Positions 23,695 through 63,049 of a stretch of DNA of 64,000 bases are shown here, piece after piece. The DNA comes from Orientallactaga sibirica (lineage: Eukaryota; Chordata; Mammalia; Rodentia; Dipodidae). The position numbers and the translations under genes are program-made. The notes below the pieces were generated by a model. That model saw only the letters and a program-made list of their open reading frames with translations, did no database searches and was not told the origin of the DNA. The DNA is taken from the NCBI GenBank assembly GCA_036365145.1, contig JAEOAD010000015.1, forward strand, positions 11,215,501-11,279,500, read 5' to 3'. Numbering within the stretch: position 1 is the stretch's first letter; every line of letters begins with the position of its first letter.

Positions 23695-23957
23695 CTTCAG
23701 TAATTTGCTGTATTTATCAGAATAAAGTACAGGTCTTTTCTTTGCTACTTCTCTTCATAACACGTTCCTTAGATGCAAGCTGTGTTAGACAACTGACCAC
23801 TTCCAGAATATGCCAAAAGTTACTCAGCTTCTCTCAGTGGTGTCATTTTATGTGAGTGTAGTAGGGCATTAAATCCAGGAAATTAACATTAATGTGATGC
23901 TGTTAACTAGACTATGGCCTTATTCTTTACTTAGTTTCTGTTAATGTTTGCATGTAG

Positions 23958-24051
<94 letters not shown>

Positions 24052-24646
24052 CTGAGAAGAGGAGAACTTACCACCACAAAGGGACTTTCTCCTTATTCTG
24101 CCCCATAACTGATTCCTGGGCAGTTCTCTATGTAGTTTGTCCTGTGTCTGAACGGTTCTGTCAGTGTAAGACTTCTCATGAATGGAATTATATAGTGCAT
24201 AATCTGCTGAGATTAGCTTTGTCACTAAGCATATATGCCTTTTAGATCCATCCAAGTGGTTGCACTAGTGTTCCATTTAACTCATTTATGTTGCATGCCC
24301 TGGTCTCTCCCTCAGTTCATCTTTTAGAGCTAAACTCAGGTTTTTGCCTACCTTAGCTTAAGTTGAGTATTTCTCCTTCTGTGAATGTTTAATCCATCTT
24401 TATACCTTCTTGTTTAACACATTATCTATAATTTGGTGTTTGGATCACAGTCTTTCCCATAGACTTTTAATCTCTAGGTGGTAAAGATTTACTTGACATA
24501 TAGTAGGAGTTCAGTAACTGCATTTCTGCTAAGTTATAATTATATTATTGATATATTCTTCTTAGTAATTGCATACTACTTTGGGCCATCATTGTCACTC
24601 AGTAAATACTAAATAATGACTGACTGACTGATTGATTAATTTTTAG
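23695..24646 (+). other. WDR35 intron with a compound dinucleotide repeat
   Basis: (TG)n at 23958-24006 continues as (AG)n to 24050, about 90 bases in all. The rest is unique intron up to the ttttag acceptor at 24646. Confidence 0.85.
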
Positions 24647-52264
<27,618 letters not shown>

Positions 52265-52396
52265 AGGAAGGATTATGATTTTCAAACATACTTGTTGATA
52301 ACTATATGTACAGCTTGATTTCCATAAGTTCTACATGAAAATCAGCTTCTTCACTGTATAGTTATATTTTTTACAAAAATATATTAAGGTAATAAA

Positions 52397-52487
52397 ATGG
52401 CTGGCATGTAACTCAGTGATAGAGTGCTTGCCTACCACAAGCAAGGTTCTAAGTTCCATCTTCAGCTTACACACACAAAAAAAAATT
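52397..52487 (+). mobile_element. ID SINE in the WDR35 3'UTR
   Basis: A tRNA-like head (ggctggcatgtaactcagtg, then atagagtgcttgcctaccac) is followed by an A-rich tail with cacacac. This is the rodent ID (BC1-type, tRNA-Ala derived) pattern. It is diverged in the B box. It lies in sense orientation and would be part of the long-3'UTR transcript. Confidence 0.75.
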
Positions 52488-52885
52488 ACACGGGAATGCA
52501 ACTATGAAATAACATCATTAACTTTAATATAAAAGTTATGGATGCAAACCTTATATTCTTTCTATATTTTCTGTCTATTGTGTATATATCTTATGGTTTG
52601 TTACATGATACCATGGAAATATCCCCAGTGAGAAATATTTTTTCACCATGTCATTATAAATGTTGAGAGGTGGGTAGAATGGAGTTGGGAGTAGAAGGCA
52701 AAGCTATATTTAGAAAACAGATAACATGTGTTACAAGGAGATTAAATAGTTATGGAAATAATTCTGTATCTAGCTATATTTACTTTAGATAAATACTGAA
52801 TGTTTTCTATATTTTAAGAATTTTTATGACTTGAGTTTTTAAAAGTCTATTTTTTAGTCAAGGTGAGGCTACCCTTGTTTTTTGC

Positions 52886-52891
52886 AATAAA
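52886..52891 (+). terminator. Probable WDR35 polyadenylation signal
   Basis: Canonical AATAAA 622 nt after the stop codon, in the context gcaataaacatg. It is the last such hexamer before the unique spacer. An upstream AATAAA at 52391 could give a short 3'UTR of about 150 nt. Confidence 0.55.
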
Positions 52892-52910
52892 CATGAACTT
52901 ATTGAACTGA

Positions 52911-53652
52911 GTCATGATATCATTCATCATCATCAAACTTACCCTGGATTATGTTATGTCAAAGCAGTATGGTGGGTCACTGTGCTAATGATGGAACTAA
53001 CCAATAACACTGTATACATCAACTACATGCCCAAATAGGCAGCACTACATTATGACATGCATTACTCATAATACAAGTTCCACTGAACTTTGCTACAGTG
53101 TGCTTGGAATTAACTTCCTACATTTGCAGAGCTGATACTGTAGGTTTTTATGAAATATTACTTGAAAAAATCTGAAATTAGTAAATTGTAAAGAAACAAT
53201 GTGTTTATAGCTTAGGTTTCCTTTATCTAAGGGCTGGGAGATAGGGGCAGGATATACAACACACACACAGATTTGCTAGCACACAGGATGGAACAACTTG
53301 ACAGTCTTGTGAGGGGACAAGGCAAATGCAAACACCCTATGATTAGACATGGCAGAGGAGAGTTCTTTAGACTTTATATATTCAGTCAGAACTGGAGAAA
53401 AATTGTTGGCAGATCTTTAGAAAAAAAAATCAAATATTGAATTTGCTAATGTAGCTCCAAAATCTTGCTCTGGGCTTACAAATGAGAATAGCAATATTAT
53501 GTCGCCCTCTACTGCCTGTTTTTATGATTATTTTTCTCAATTATTTTCTCTTTAAGAAAGCAGCATTTAATTATAAAATAATATGCTCATGGTAGAAAAT
53601 TTTAGAAATACATAAGAATATGGACCAGAAAGTAAAAATAGTCCCAATCTTT
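52911..53652 (+). other. Intergenic spacer, nothing recognised
   Basis: AT-rich text after the WDR35 polyadenylation signal. No exon or repeat recognised. Confidence 0.5.
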
Positions 53653-53758
53653 TTTTTTTTTTAAGGTAGAGTTTCACTCTAGCCAAGGCTGACCTGAAAT
53701 TAACTATGTAGTCTCAGGATGGCCTTGAACTCATGATGATACTCCTATCTCTAAGTCC
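53653..53758 (-). mobile_element. B1 SINE, truncated
   Basis: aaggtagagtttcactctag to gatactcctatctct. The 5' third of B1 is missing. Confidence 0.85.
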
Positions 53759-53949
53759 CAATCTTCTTAAAAATGAAAATGTTGATTCATTCATTGATTA
53801 GTTGAATTTCATAAAATCAAGTGAAATTGAAGAAATTTATGTATTATAAACAAGTGTTTTATAACAAGAACTATTTGTTCTTAAGACATTTCATTTACAT
53901 TAAAAATTGACCTTAAAGATTGAAGGCTATTATTTTATGTATTTTTTCT

Positions 53950-54222
53950 CTTTTTTTTTGTATCTGTGTGCAGTATGTATATGTGGCCTGTGCGTGTGTG
54001 TGTGCAGCTGCATGTACTTTATGTTCATGCATATAGATTCCAGCGGAGGATGTTCCTCTATTGCCTTTCCACCTTATTTCCTTGAGACAGGGTCTCCCAC
54101 AGAACTTGAAGTTCACTGATTTTCCCTTAGACTGTCTGACCAGCAAGCCTCAGTTTTCCTCCTGTCTCCACCCCCCCCTTCAGTGCTGGGTTTACAAGCA
54201 TGTGTGGTCACGCACAGCAGTT
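53950..54222 (-). mobile_element. B4 SINE, partial
   Basis: A tgtgtgtgtgtgcagctgca stretch, ttccttgagacagggtctcc, then agtgctgggtttacaagcat: tail and B1-like part of B4 in reverse. The ID-like head is missing. Confidence 0.75.
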
Positions 54223-54224
54223 TG

Positions 54225-54948
54225 CTTGTATTTATTTATGACAACTTCCTTAATTGTATACAATATCCCATGTTACTTCCCACTTTCCCTTTTGAAACTC
54301 CACTCTCCGTCATATCCCTTCCCCCTCTCAATTAGTCTCTCTTTCATTTTGATGTCATTATCTTTTCCTCCTCTTATGATGGTCTTGTGTACGTAGTGTC
54401 AGGCTCTGTGAGGTCATAGCTATCCAGGCCATTTTGTGTCTGGAAGAGCACAAGGAGTCCTACTCTTCCTTTGGCTCTTATATTCTTTCTGCCCCCTCTT
54501 CTGTAATGGACCCTAACTGAGCCTTGGAAGGTGTGTTAGAGATATTTCAGTGCTGAGTGCTCCTCTGTCCCTTCTTCTCAGCACCATGGTGCCTTCTGAG
54601 TCATCCCAGTGTCACCATCATCATAAAAAAGAAGCTTCTCTAATGAAAAGTGAGAGTAGTATTAATATACGGGTGTGGACATTAAGAGAAGACCTTACTG
54701 GGCAGTTTGGTGAGCAGAGTATATACATTTAGCCAGGCACCAGCAGACATTATACCTCTAGGGCTCATGACTCCTCCTGTTGTAGGTTTTCAGTATCCCA
54801 TGGAGTGGGCTGCCAGTCCAATTAGAGGGTGGTTGGTTTCCCCCATAACAGACATGCCACTATTGCACTCATTGGCTCATTTGGCCTGGCGGCCAAATTT
54901 AAGGCTTGCAGTGTTCACTGTTGAGTATCTTCACTTGTGTTTTCTCTC
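54225..54948 (-). mobile_element. L1 3'UTR fragment
   Basis: Parallel to 2800-3560 (gacattaagagaagacctta, gtccaattagagggtggttg, aaatttaaggcttgcagtgt). Confidence 0.82.
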
Positions 54949-55062
54949 TCAGACTCATATGCCACTCTGTGCTTCTGGCTTTACAGGGGTACTAGGGAAT
55001 TGAACCCAGGTCATTAGGCTTTGCAGGCAAGCCCCTTAACTGCTGAGCCATCTCTCTAGTCT
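54949..55062 (-). mobile_element. DIP-like SINE fragment
   Basis: tgccactctgtgcttctggc to gctgagccatctctctagtc gives head and B box only. Confidence 0.8.
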
Positions 55063-55064
55063 GT

Positions 55065-56050
55065 CTAACATGAGCTTTATTATGTTCAAGTAGATAGATG
55101 CCTTCTCCTCCTAGCTTCTGATTATCATAAAAGGGTGTTAAATTTTTCAAATGCTTTTTCTGAGTCTTGAGTTGTTATGATTCTTTTCTGTTCACTCTGT
55201 GAATGTTGTGTTACTACATTGATTGATGTTCACATGCTGAATCAGTCTTGCATTCCAGAAGGAATTCCTACTTAGAGTACATAATCCTTTGAATATGCTG
55301 CTCAACTTGATGTACTACTATTTTGTTGAGAGGTTTTGCATTCAATGTCAGTCGTAATTGATCTATAGTTTTCTTTTAGTGTCTTTGTCTGACTTTGGTA
55401 TCTAGATAGGTAATTAGTGTTCCTTCTTGTTCGATATTTAGAAAGTGACTATTATTCCTTAAATGTTTGGCAGAATTCACTGGAGAAGCCATCAGATCTA
55501 AGGCTTATGTCACTTAAAAAAAAAAATCAGCCACTGTGGTGATGCATGCCTTTAATTCTAGCCCTTGGGAGGTAGAGGTATAGGATTGTAGAGAGTTTGA
55601 GACTACATAGTGAATTCCAGGTCAGCTTGGGCTAGAGCAAGACCCTACCTCGAAAAAAAAGTCATACTAGTTTTATAAGTCTGTTCTGATTTTTGTATTA
55701 TCCATGACTCAATATTGGTAGTGTTTACTTTCAGCAATTTGTCCATTTTATCTACTTATCTTTTTTGTATGTAACTATTCATACTACTCGTGACTCCTTT
55801 TTATTTTTTGTATTAGTAGTGATATCCTTATTGTCATTTCTGATCTTAACAATTTGAGTTTGTTTTCCTTAGTCAAAGATTTACTAATTTTTGTTGAAGA
55901 ACCAGCTTTTGGTTTTGTTGATTTTCCTTTTGTTTTACTCTTTTCAATTTTGTTTCCTTCCTCTGCTAGCTTTGTTTTCCATTTGACATTTTTATGTATT
56001 AATAAGAAGTATATATTAGTCTTTTATTAAAATGTTAATGTTTCTACAAC
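55065..56050 (-). mobile_element. Old L1 ORF2 fragment with a B1 inside
   Basis: RT-domain text in reverse (agctttattatgttcaagta, catgctgaatcagtcttgca, gaagaaccagcttttggttt). Much more diverged than the other L1s. Forward B1 at 55528-55660. Confidence 0.7.
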
Positions 56051-56079
56051 TTTTAAAACAATTATCAAAATCCTGCGTT

Positions 56080-56282
56080 TTATTGTATTTGAGAGGGAGG
56101 GAGGGTGAGAGTGAAAGAGAGAAAGAAAGAGGGAGAGAGAACCCTAGAGTCTCTTGCCACTACAGATTAACTCCAGACACATGTGCCACTTTGTATGTCT
56201 GGCTTTGCGTGGGTACTGGGGAATTGAACTTAGGCAGGCAGGTTTTGCAAGAAGTGCCTTTAACTGCTGAGCCATCTCCCAT
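56080..56282 (-). mobile_element. Old DIP-like SINE
   Basis: gagagggagggagggtgaga, ccagacacatgtgccacttt, taactgctgagccatctccc. Confidence 0.82.
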
Positions 56283-56974
56283 CTCAATTCTCCATTTTAC
56301 ATGCACTCAGAAAACACTGAGGAGGAGCCACAGGCTTCACCAGGCTGTCAAAGAGGCCACAGCATAAAAAACAAATCTTACTTCTGTCTAGGATATGACT
56401 TTTCACCACCATCAAATTTCCAACCTTCATTACACATCTTATTATTGTATTGATACATGATTATGTTTGATACTCCTTTAACAAAACCAGATCTTCATCT
56501 GTGTCATGGCTTTTACATTTTCGGTTTCCTCTGACCATGAGAAGCATGGCTTGTTCTCTTATTTGCTTTGGACTTTACTTAGATGGTCACCTTTCTGTGA
56601 ATTAGTCTTCATCCAGTCTTTACAAAACAGGAAATGCTGTACTAGTCTGGGTTACTTGTAAGTAAATTTGTTTGGTTTACATGTGTGGCATTGGAGAAGT
56701 CCAAGTTTGTGGGAGTACATTTGGTGAGAAGGCCTTTTGCATTATAACAAGGCACAACAAACACATCACATTGCAAGAGTTGATTGCAATTTCAAGCCTT
56801 TTAAGTTACTAATATGCACCAATTTATTCATGAGTGTAGAGCCTGCATTATTTAGGCCTCACTTCTGAATACTGTTGCACATGAACTGGGGGGAGCACAT
56901 TAAAACTATAGCATTTGTTCTTAATGCATTTGAAGCTCTGTACATACTTGAGAAAATTATATTTTTATTTTTGG
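56283..56974 (-). mobile_element. Unique spacer and probable old MaLR-like LTR
   Basis: 56283-56635 has nothing recognised. 56637-56915 (ctagtctgggttacttgtaa, then tatttaggcctcacttctga and ttaaaactatagca) follows the reverse pattern of old MaLR LTRs. Low certainty. Confidence 0.4.
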
Positions 56975-57370
56975 AGACCCAATTTTTTTTACTGACAGCT
57001 TCCAAACTTACAGACAATAAACCATAATTCCCTCCCCTCCCCTCCTTTCCCCTTCACAAATCCACACTCCATCATATCCCCTCCCTCTCTCCATTAGTCT
57101 TTTATTTCAATGTCATCATCTTTTCCTCCTATTATGAGGGTCTTGCGAAGATAGTGCTAGGCACTGTGAGGTCATGGATATTGAGGCCAATTTTTGTCTG
57201 GATGATTGCATTGTAAGCAGTCCTACCCTTTCTTTGGCTCTTAAATTCTTTCTGCCCCCTCTTACGCAATGGAATCTGAACCTTGGAAGGTGTGATAGAG
57301 ATGTTTCAGTGCTGAACACTCCTCTGTCACATCTTCTCAGCACTATGGTGCGTTTATGGGTCATCCCAGT
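56975..57370 (-). mobile_element. L1 3'UTR fragment
   Basis: Parallel to 2815-3210 (cttacagacaataaaccata, gtgaggtcatggatattgag, gatagagatgtttcagtgct). Ends where the LTR-like text begins. Confidence 0.85.
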
Positions 57371-58200
57371 GTAACAGAGAAATTAGGGTTTTGAGGTGTT
57401 TCCTGGAACCCCAAGCCCTGAGTTCATATTTGCAAACTAACCAAAGAATTGGCAATTCCAGTTTCAATAGAAAGTTTTTTTTTTTTTTTTTTTTTCTCAA
57501 GGTAGGGTCTCACTCTAGCTCAGGCTGACCTGGAATTCACTGTGTAGTCTGAGGGTGGCCTTGAACTCATGGTGATCCTCCTACCTCGATTCCTGAGTGG
57601 CGGGATTAAAAGCATGTGCCACCACACCCGGCTAAGAGAAGGATTTTTAAAATATCACGTGGAGCCCAAAAGCCCATGTGGGCCACATGTAGCTCAAGAG
57701 TCCACTTGACCAGGTAGATCTGGGGGAAAAAAGCATGGAAAGAAAAGAAAAAAGAAATTTCAAGGAGCTCCTGCCATGTGGGGAGCTGGGGGAGATAAAG
57801 AACCCATGCAGAGAGTAAGGGCTGGGGGGCGGAGGGGGCTCCTGGCGGCTGGGCCTGGAAGTTCCTAAGTGATCAGAGAGCCAGAGAGCCTGGCCTTCCC
57901 ATACAAAGGTATTTATAACCTTAGGATGGTGTCTTTTGGCCCAGGTGAACCAGAGGGCCAGCTGGTTGGTTAGGACTAGGGGCTGTCTCAGGAGGATATT
58001 AGCTCTGGCAAAGAGTTCTGGGGGCTGATCTTGACCAACCAGGATGTTTAAATCCTATGAAAGACTGCCTTCCCAGGAGGGGTCCTGACTGACTGTGGAA
58101 AAACAGTTCTTTGGAACTAGGCAAGAGATAAGAAAAACTTTCTTGCCCTTTTTACCTTCAGTGGTCCAGTTACTCTAACTTTACCCCCCTTCACCAGTGA
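57371..58200 (-). mobile_element. Probable ERV LTR, interrupted by B1
   Basis: Begins tgtaacagagaaattagggt directly after broken L1 text. Contains ggagctcctgccatgtgggg, shared with 35905-35940. On the - strand it has a TATA-like ggttataaatacctttgtat (about 57905-57924), as in an LTR promoter. A B1 lies at 57478-57636. The right border is uncertain. No retroviral genes seen. Confidence 0.5.
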
Positions 58201-58498
58201 GACTCAAGTTTTTATATTTAGCTTCTTAATTCACACACAACCAGTTTTGTGTCAATTGGTATTTTAAATGTTTAAAGGTTAATTCTCCCAGTAGCACACA
58301 TTTGAATAATTTGTTCTATCTACATACAAGTAAATGTTTCAGAAACAAACAACACCCCCACTCACCTCCAACCTACTTGAATTTTATTTTTCTCTCTTTT
58401 GACAGACTCTTGAGCCCAGAATAATCTTGAATTCAGATCCTTCCAAGTGTTGGTACAGGAAATGCACAACTGGTTTAATTTCTAAGTAGTGTGCACTT

Positions 58499-58538
<40 letters not shown>

Positions 58539-59084
58539 CAGTACAGTGTATTTTTAAATGATGATAGGTGGAAAAAAAAACATAAAAAGGACACAATTTA
58601 TATACAGGTGAGGCTTTTATACATATTCCCAGATATATTTTTCATCACTTTTTCTGATCGTAAAGTGCTCAGGTAGTTTGGGATGTGAAACAGAATTGAG
58701 GGACTTTCAGAAGACGGGGTAGACCTGTGTAGGGTAGTTAAAGCTTTTTCTATGATTTGAGTTAAACATAATGCACTTAATTAGAGTTTGGGTCTCTTTT
58801 CCATAAATATCCAGGTTATATAAGCTATTATTTACAGATGAAAGACTTTAATACCCATACAATTCCAGGTAGTAAGATCGAGACGTTTGCTATCTTCGGT
58901 ACTGGGTCTGATTTAGGGATCGAGGGACATCAAATGCACAAGACTTAGACACAGCGTACCACTGTACCACAGGAGATTCCTCTGTGGGGCTTAGCAACGC
59001 AGGGACTCTGCACCGGAAGCTCCAACTCTGCAAGCTAATGAACTATGCAAACGTGGGGCCCTTCTGCTACCAAAACAATCGGCC
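58201..59084 (+). other. Upstream flank of TTC32, with (CA)n
   Basis: Unique text. (CA)n at 58500-58535. An ETS-like ACCGGAAG at 59012-59019. The last ~200 bases already show scattered CpG. Confidence 0.6.
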
Positions 59085-59170
59085 CCAACGCGATGTGACT
59101 GATGGGACGATCCTCACAACATCAAACGGGCCTATTTACATTTCCGTGAACTCCCCCAGTTGTGATGTTA

Positions 59171-59180
59171 TCTCGCGAGA
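59171..59180. promoter_or_regulatory. TCTCGCGAGA palindrome (BANP-type CGCG element)
   Basis: An exact 10-bp palindrome 150 bp upstream of the TTC32 ATG. This element is known from TATA-less CpG-island promoters, where BANP binds it when it is unmethylated. Position and context fit that role. Occupancy here is inference. Confidence 0.7.
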
Positions 59181-59323
59181 TTACGGGTCACCCTAAGGCA
59201 CAAACTGCTCTACTCCCGTAGCGACGGTTTTGTTGGCCAATTAAATAACGAGGTGCGGGAGTAACTTTGTGGTTCCGCTTCTCATCGCTCAGAAATCAAC
59301 TCGCTTTCCACATCCAAAGCTAG

Positions 59324-59473
<150 letters not shown>

Positions 59474-60105
59474 TAAATACCGCGAGATGTGGGGGACGGG
59501 CGTCTTCCCTAGTGGACGTGTGGCTTTCTCTGCGTGGTCTTCGTTTTGTTCCTCCCAGTTCCCGGACCACTCTAGTATCTCAAGTCTAGAGAACACGAGG
59601 CGGTGAACTATAGGGAGACAGCCAGTCCCAGCGCCCTCCTGCCGTCCGCGTTGTTCCCGAGCCTGCCCCGAGCGGGCGTTTCTCCAGCCGCAGAGCGGAG
59701 ACCCTGGCCGGGAGGTACCGGGCGGCGCGTCGCGGCCAGGGCTCTGCCTTCACGGGCGCCTCGGTCCTGAGCGTGGGAGAGTGTAACGATCCCGCAGGTT
59801 CGCCCCCGGCTGAGCGCCAGCAATCCACCCAGTCACAGAATTCACGTGTGCATGCGTCAGAACACACTCCTAAAAGACATCACTGACATTTTATCACAGC
59901 ATTCCTTAGTAGCAAATATCAAGTAGGTGGAACTTCTGGACCAGTCAAGCTCTTGTCATTTGGTCCGTTGTGTTTTACCAGTTGGTTCAAGCTAGAATGC
60001 ACATCTGGTCCCTTTTAGAATTTGTAAACTCCCTTTTAAAAAAACCTGCAGTTTGTTAATACATTATTTTGTCTAGTGTTTGTGTATCTGGGATCTGTTG
60101 AATTG

Positions 60106-60194
60106 CAGGTCGTCTAATGTTCTGCTTGATTTGATCATATCTTAGATCCAGGTCGTCTAATGTTCTGCTTGATTTGATCATATCTTAGATCCAG
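60106..60194 (+). repeat. Perfect 43-bp tandem duplication
   Basis: Units at 60106-60148 and 60149-60191 are identical (caggtcgtctaatgttctgc and on), plus cag of a third copy. In TTC32 intron 1. Confidence 0.95.
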
Positions 60195-60451
60195 AAAACT
60201 TGATTGGAATATTTTTGTGTTATATTATACTATATTTTGTTTTGATATTTGAGTGAACTGTGTGTATCATCAATCACATCTCCTCAAGAGGATTTGATTT
60301 TTCTTCATAGAATGCAAGTTTGTCTTCTGTATGGGGCTTAATTCAACACTAAGGAACATTCTTTACCCTGTTTGTAAGGCTCATGAAATTAAGCGTCAGA
60401 GATAAAATTGCTTTCTCATTTCAGTACTGCATCAGCATGATGGTTATGGAG

Positions 60452-60645
60452 GTTTTATTTATTTATTTATTTATTTATTATTTATTTATTTATTTATTTA
60501 TTTCTCGAGGTAGGGTTTCACCCTAGCCCAGGCTGACCTGGAACTCACTCTGTAGTTCCAGGCTGGTTTGGAACTCACAGTGATCCTTCTACCTCACCCT
60601 CCTGCGTGCTGGGATTAAAGGTGTGGGCCACCACAACTGGCTGGT
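60452..60645 (-). mobile_element. (TTTA)n and B1 SINE
   Basis: 50 bases of TTTA repeats (60452-60502) replace the poly-A tail. Reverse B1 from ctcgaggtagggtttcaccc to gtgtgggccaccacaactgg. Confidence 0.92.
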
Positions 60646-61354
60646 TATGGAGGTTTTGAACATGTATTGGGAGAGTGTTACCATCTCTACCTCATCACAC
60701 CTCTCCCCCATTGTTAGTAAACAGAGGAGACTTAGTTTTCTGTTCTTGTGTAAAGACTACTTACTAGGTTTCAAAAAACTTCATTAGCAGTAAGCATGTA
60801 GATGCTGTGTAACCTCATTCCTCCTTTGCTGATTCTCAGTCTGAGAATCCATGTCCATAGCAAGACCAGTTTCTGCCCATTGTAGGATAGAACATCTGCC
60901 TTGGCCCAGTTGAAGGGAGTTCTACATGCTGTGTTTTCAGCTCTGACACATCTTGACATCTTTTCTCAGCCTCAGTTTCTCATTTGTAAATTGAGCTTCC
61001 AGTTTCCCTAGAGCTCTAAAATTCTAGGAACTCATGGATTGAAACAATTCTATCAATTAAATTTCCCCCTTAAATGTATCTTTAGGAGTTTTAAAAATTT
61101 GGGCTCTGGAGTCATTTGGAAACAGTACTGACAATCATGAATGCCTTTGCTTTGGATGGCTTATCACATTTTATTTTCAATATCTAAGTTGCAGCTTTAG
61201 CTATAATCTAATTTCCAAATATTTTGTCTTGGTTAAAGTTAGCAAATGCTAAAAATTCATATTTGGATTAGATAACTTGGTTAGATTCCAGTACAAGAAA
61301 TACTATTCTTTACAAAAATCTTAATATCATTAAAAAAAAAAACAACTGAAATCA

Positions 61355-61584
61355 GGCACTAGGTTTAAGACTCAGTGGATAAGAGTGCTTACCGTGCTAG
61401 CATGAAGAGTTTGATCCCAGGCTGGAGATACGGCAAAGCCAAAGGACCCAGGTTTGATTCCTCAGGACCCATGTAAGCCAGCTGCACGAGGTGGCATATG
61501 CTTCTGGAGTTTGTTTGCAGTGGCTAGAGGCCCTGGCGTGCCCATTCTCTCCCCTCTCTCTGCCTCTTTCTCTCTCCCTCTCTC

Positions 61585-61628
<44 letters not shown>

Positions 61629-61895
61629 AATATAAAAAAGAGTTTGATCCTCAGCACTATGTAAAAAGCCTCACGTACCTGAAACCTCATTGTTCAGGCA
61701 GGTGGAGAAAAGAAGACCACTGGGGTTCCCTGATCAGCTAGTCTAACTGAAAATGGGGAGCTCCAGGTTCAATGAGAGACTCTGTCTCAGGGAAATAAGG
61801 CTGAAGAGCATTGAAGAAGGACACCTGACATCCTCCTTTGGCCTCGACTCATGCATATCTGCACACACATGTACATATATCATACACACCAAAAA
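61355..61895 (+). mobile_element. B4 SINE split by a nested SINE
   Basis: The ID-like head at 61355-61417 (caggcactaggtttaagact, cagtggataagagtgcttac) continues at 61651 with the B1-like part (cactatgtaaaaagcctcac, to gactctgtctcagggaaata) and a catacacacc tail. The nested SINE is 61418-61637. Confidence 0.85.
61418..61637 (+). mobile_element. DIP-like SINE without A box, 13-bp target duplication
   Basis: Flanked by aagagtttgatcc at 61405-61417 and 61638-61650. Begins caggctggagatacgg and jumps to caaagccaaaggacccaggt, so about 27 bases with the A box are missing. Tail is (AAAT)n. Confidence 0.93.
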
Positions 61896-61984
61896 AGAAA
61901 AAGGAAATAGATAAATCAGTGTTGGTTGTTAGCCCATCTCTAAAAATTTCTGCTTGAAAAGTAGGATTTTAGACTACTGCATGA

Positions 61985-62165
61985 ATTTTTTTTTTTTTTT
62001 TTTTTTTTTGTTTTTCAAGGTGGGGTCTCACTCTAGCTCAGGCTGACCTGGAATTCACTATGTAGTTTCAGGGAAGCCCTTGAACTTATGAACTCACATT
62101 GATTCTCCTACCTCTGCCTCCTGAGTGCTAGGATTAAAGGCGTGCATCATCATGCCCTGCTGAAG
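61985..62165 (-). mobile_element. B1 SINE
   Basis: T-run of about 24, then ttcaaggtggggtctcactc to gcgtgcatcatcatgccctg. A short internal duplication (gaacttatgaactcac). Confidence 0.92.
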
Positions 62166-63040
62166 TCTAATTTTACATCTTAACATTTGTAACAAAGCTT
62201 TTGAAGTCTCAAGTTAATGTGACAATTTTACTGCAGTCCTGAGGCTACATTTTTCTTCAGACCATTGGGCAGCAAGCAGTTCAAGTTTCCTGACACAGAT
62301 GAAGGCATGTGTGCTTTTGTCCTCTAGCTTTTAGTGTCTGTGCTTGTGGCATCCATGTATCTATGTGCCAAACTCCAAGTCAGAAGTCAGAACAAAAATT
62401 TTCTAAAATTACAGCAGTTCCAGCTCTACTGTTGGCAAATTTAGTCTGTGAGTACTTTGGTAGGCAGCAGTATTTGTAGTTCTTATTGGATCTCTCAGTG
62501 ACAGGATGTTAAAGAGAAATAGCTGATTGCAGTTATAAATGTTTTCTGGGGATTGGACTCTGCACTATGGGGTGTGACAAAAAAAAAGACAGAAGTAGAA
62601 TTTTAGTTTTTCTGTTTGGATCAACATTGAGAATCATTCTGGAAAAGAAGAAAGGATAATGGAATAATCCATGACTCAGAGCAGAATCCCCATTCTCCAT
62701 GTTCTCTGTGTGATGAACTGGTGGCCTCTCCAAGCAGCAGGATGCTAGAGGTTCAGCCTCTTACAGCTCATGGGTCAGTTTCTGGAGTCTTCAAAGTCAG
62801 AGCTGACTCTGCACACAGGATCGCTACAGTGCATTGCATCCCAACTAACTAGCAGCAAACCAGCCTGATTATGGGAAGGGCCCCAACCAAGTCTGGAGGG
62901 AGGGCATCTTGGTCCAAGAGACCACTCTGGAGATAAGTGTGTGGGATTTTCACCTACAATTAAACCAGTAGTTAATAGTCCCTCTTTCCCTCCTTCTCTC
63001 CCCCCTCCTTCTCTTGTACCTCCTTCTCTTGTACCTTTTT
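62166..63040 (+). other. TTC32 intron, unique
   Basis: No repeat recognised except a C/T-rich stretch near 62982-63050. No exon recognised. Confidence 0.5.
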
Positions 63041-63049
63041 TTTTTCCCC

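Larger units (their letters stand above)
52265..52910 (+). other. WDR35: WDR35 3'UTR
   Basis: This is non-coding sequence after the TAA, AT-rich, with AATAAA at 52391-52396 and again at 52886-52891. The second is followed by T/G-rich sequence and is the likelier main polyadenylation signal. The end at about 52910 is inferred. An ID SINE sits at 52397-52487, directly after the first AATAAA. Confidence 0.6.

Noticed and set aside
23941..24255. Open frames over the TG/AG repeat on both strands
   Set aside because: Products are dinucleotide repeats (CVCV, ERER, THTH, SLSL).
20806..24640. An earlier WDR35 exon in the unique intron part
   Set aside because: I looked for the conserved text before the first exon (…YSKAIQ, RERIYHVDD) and found none, so that exon should be upstream of the window.
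58984..59196. 70-codon open frame just before TTC32
   Set aside because: Lies in the promoter region and overlaps the BANP-type element. No similarity to a known family that I recognise.
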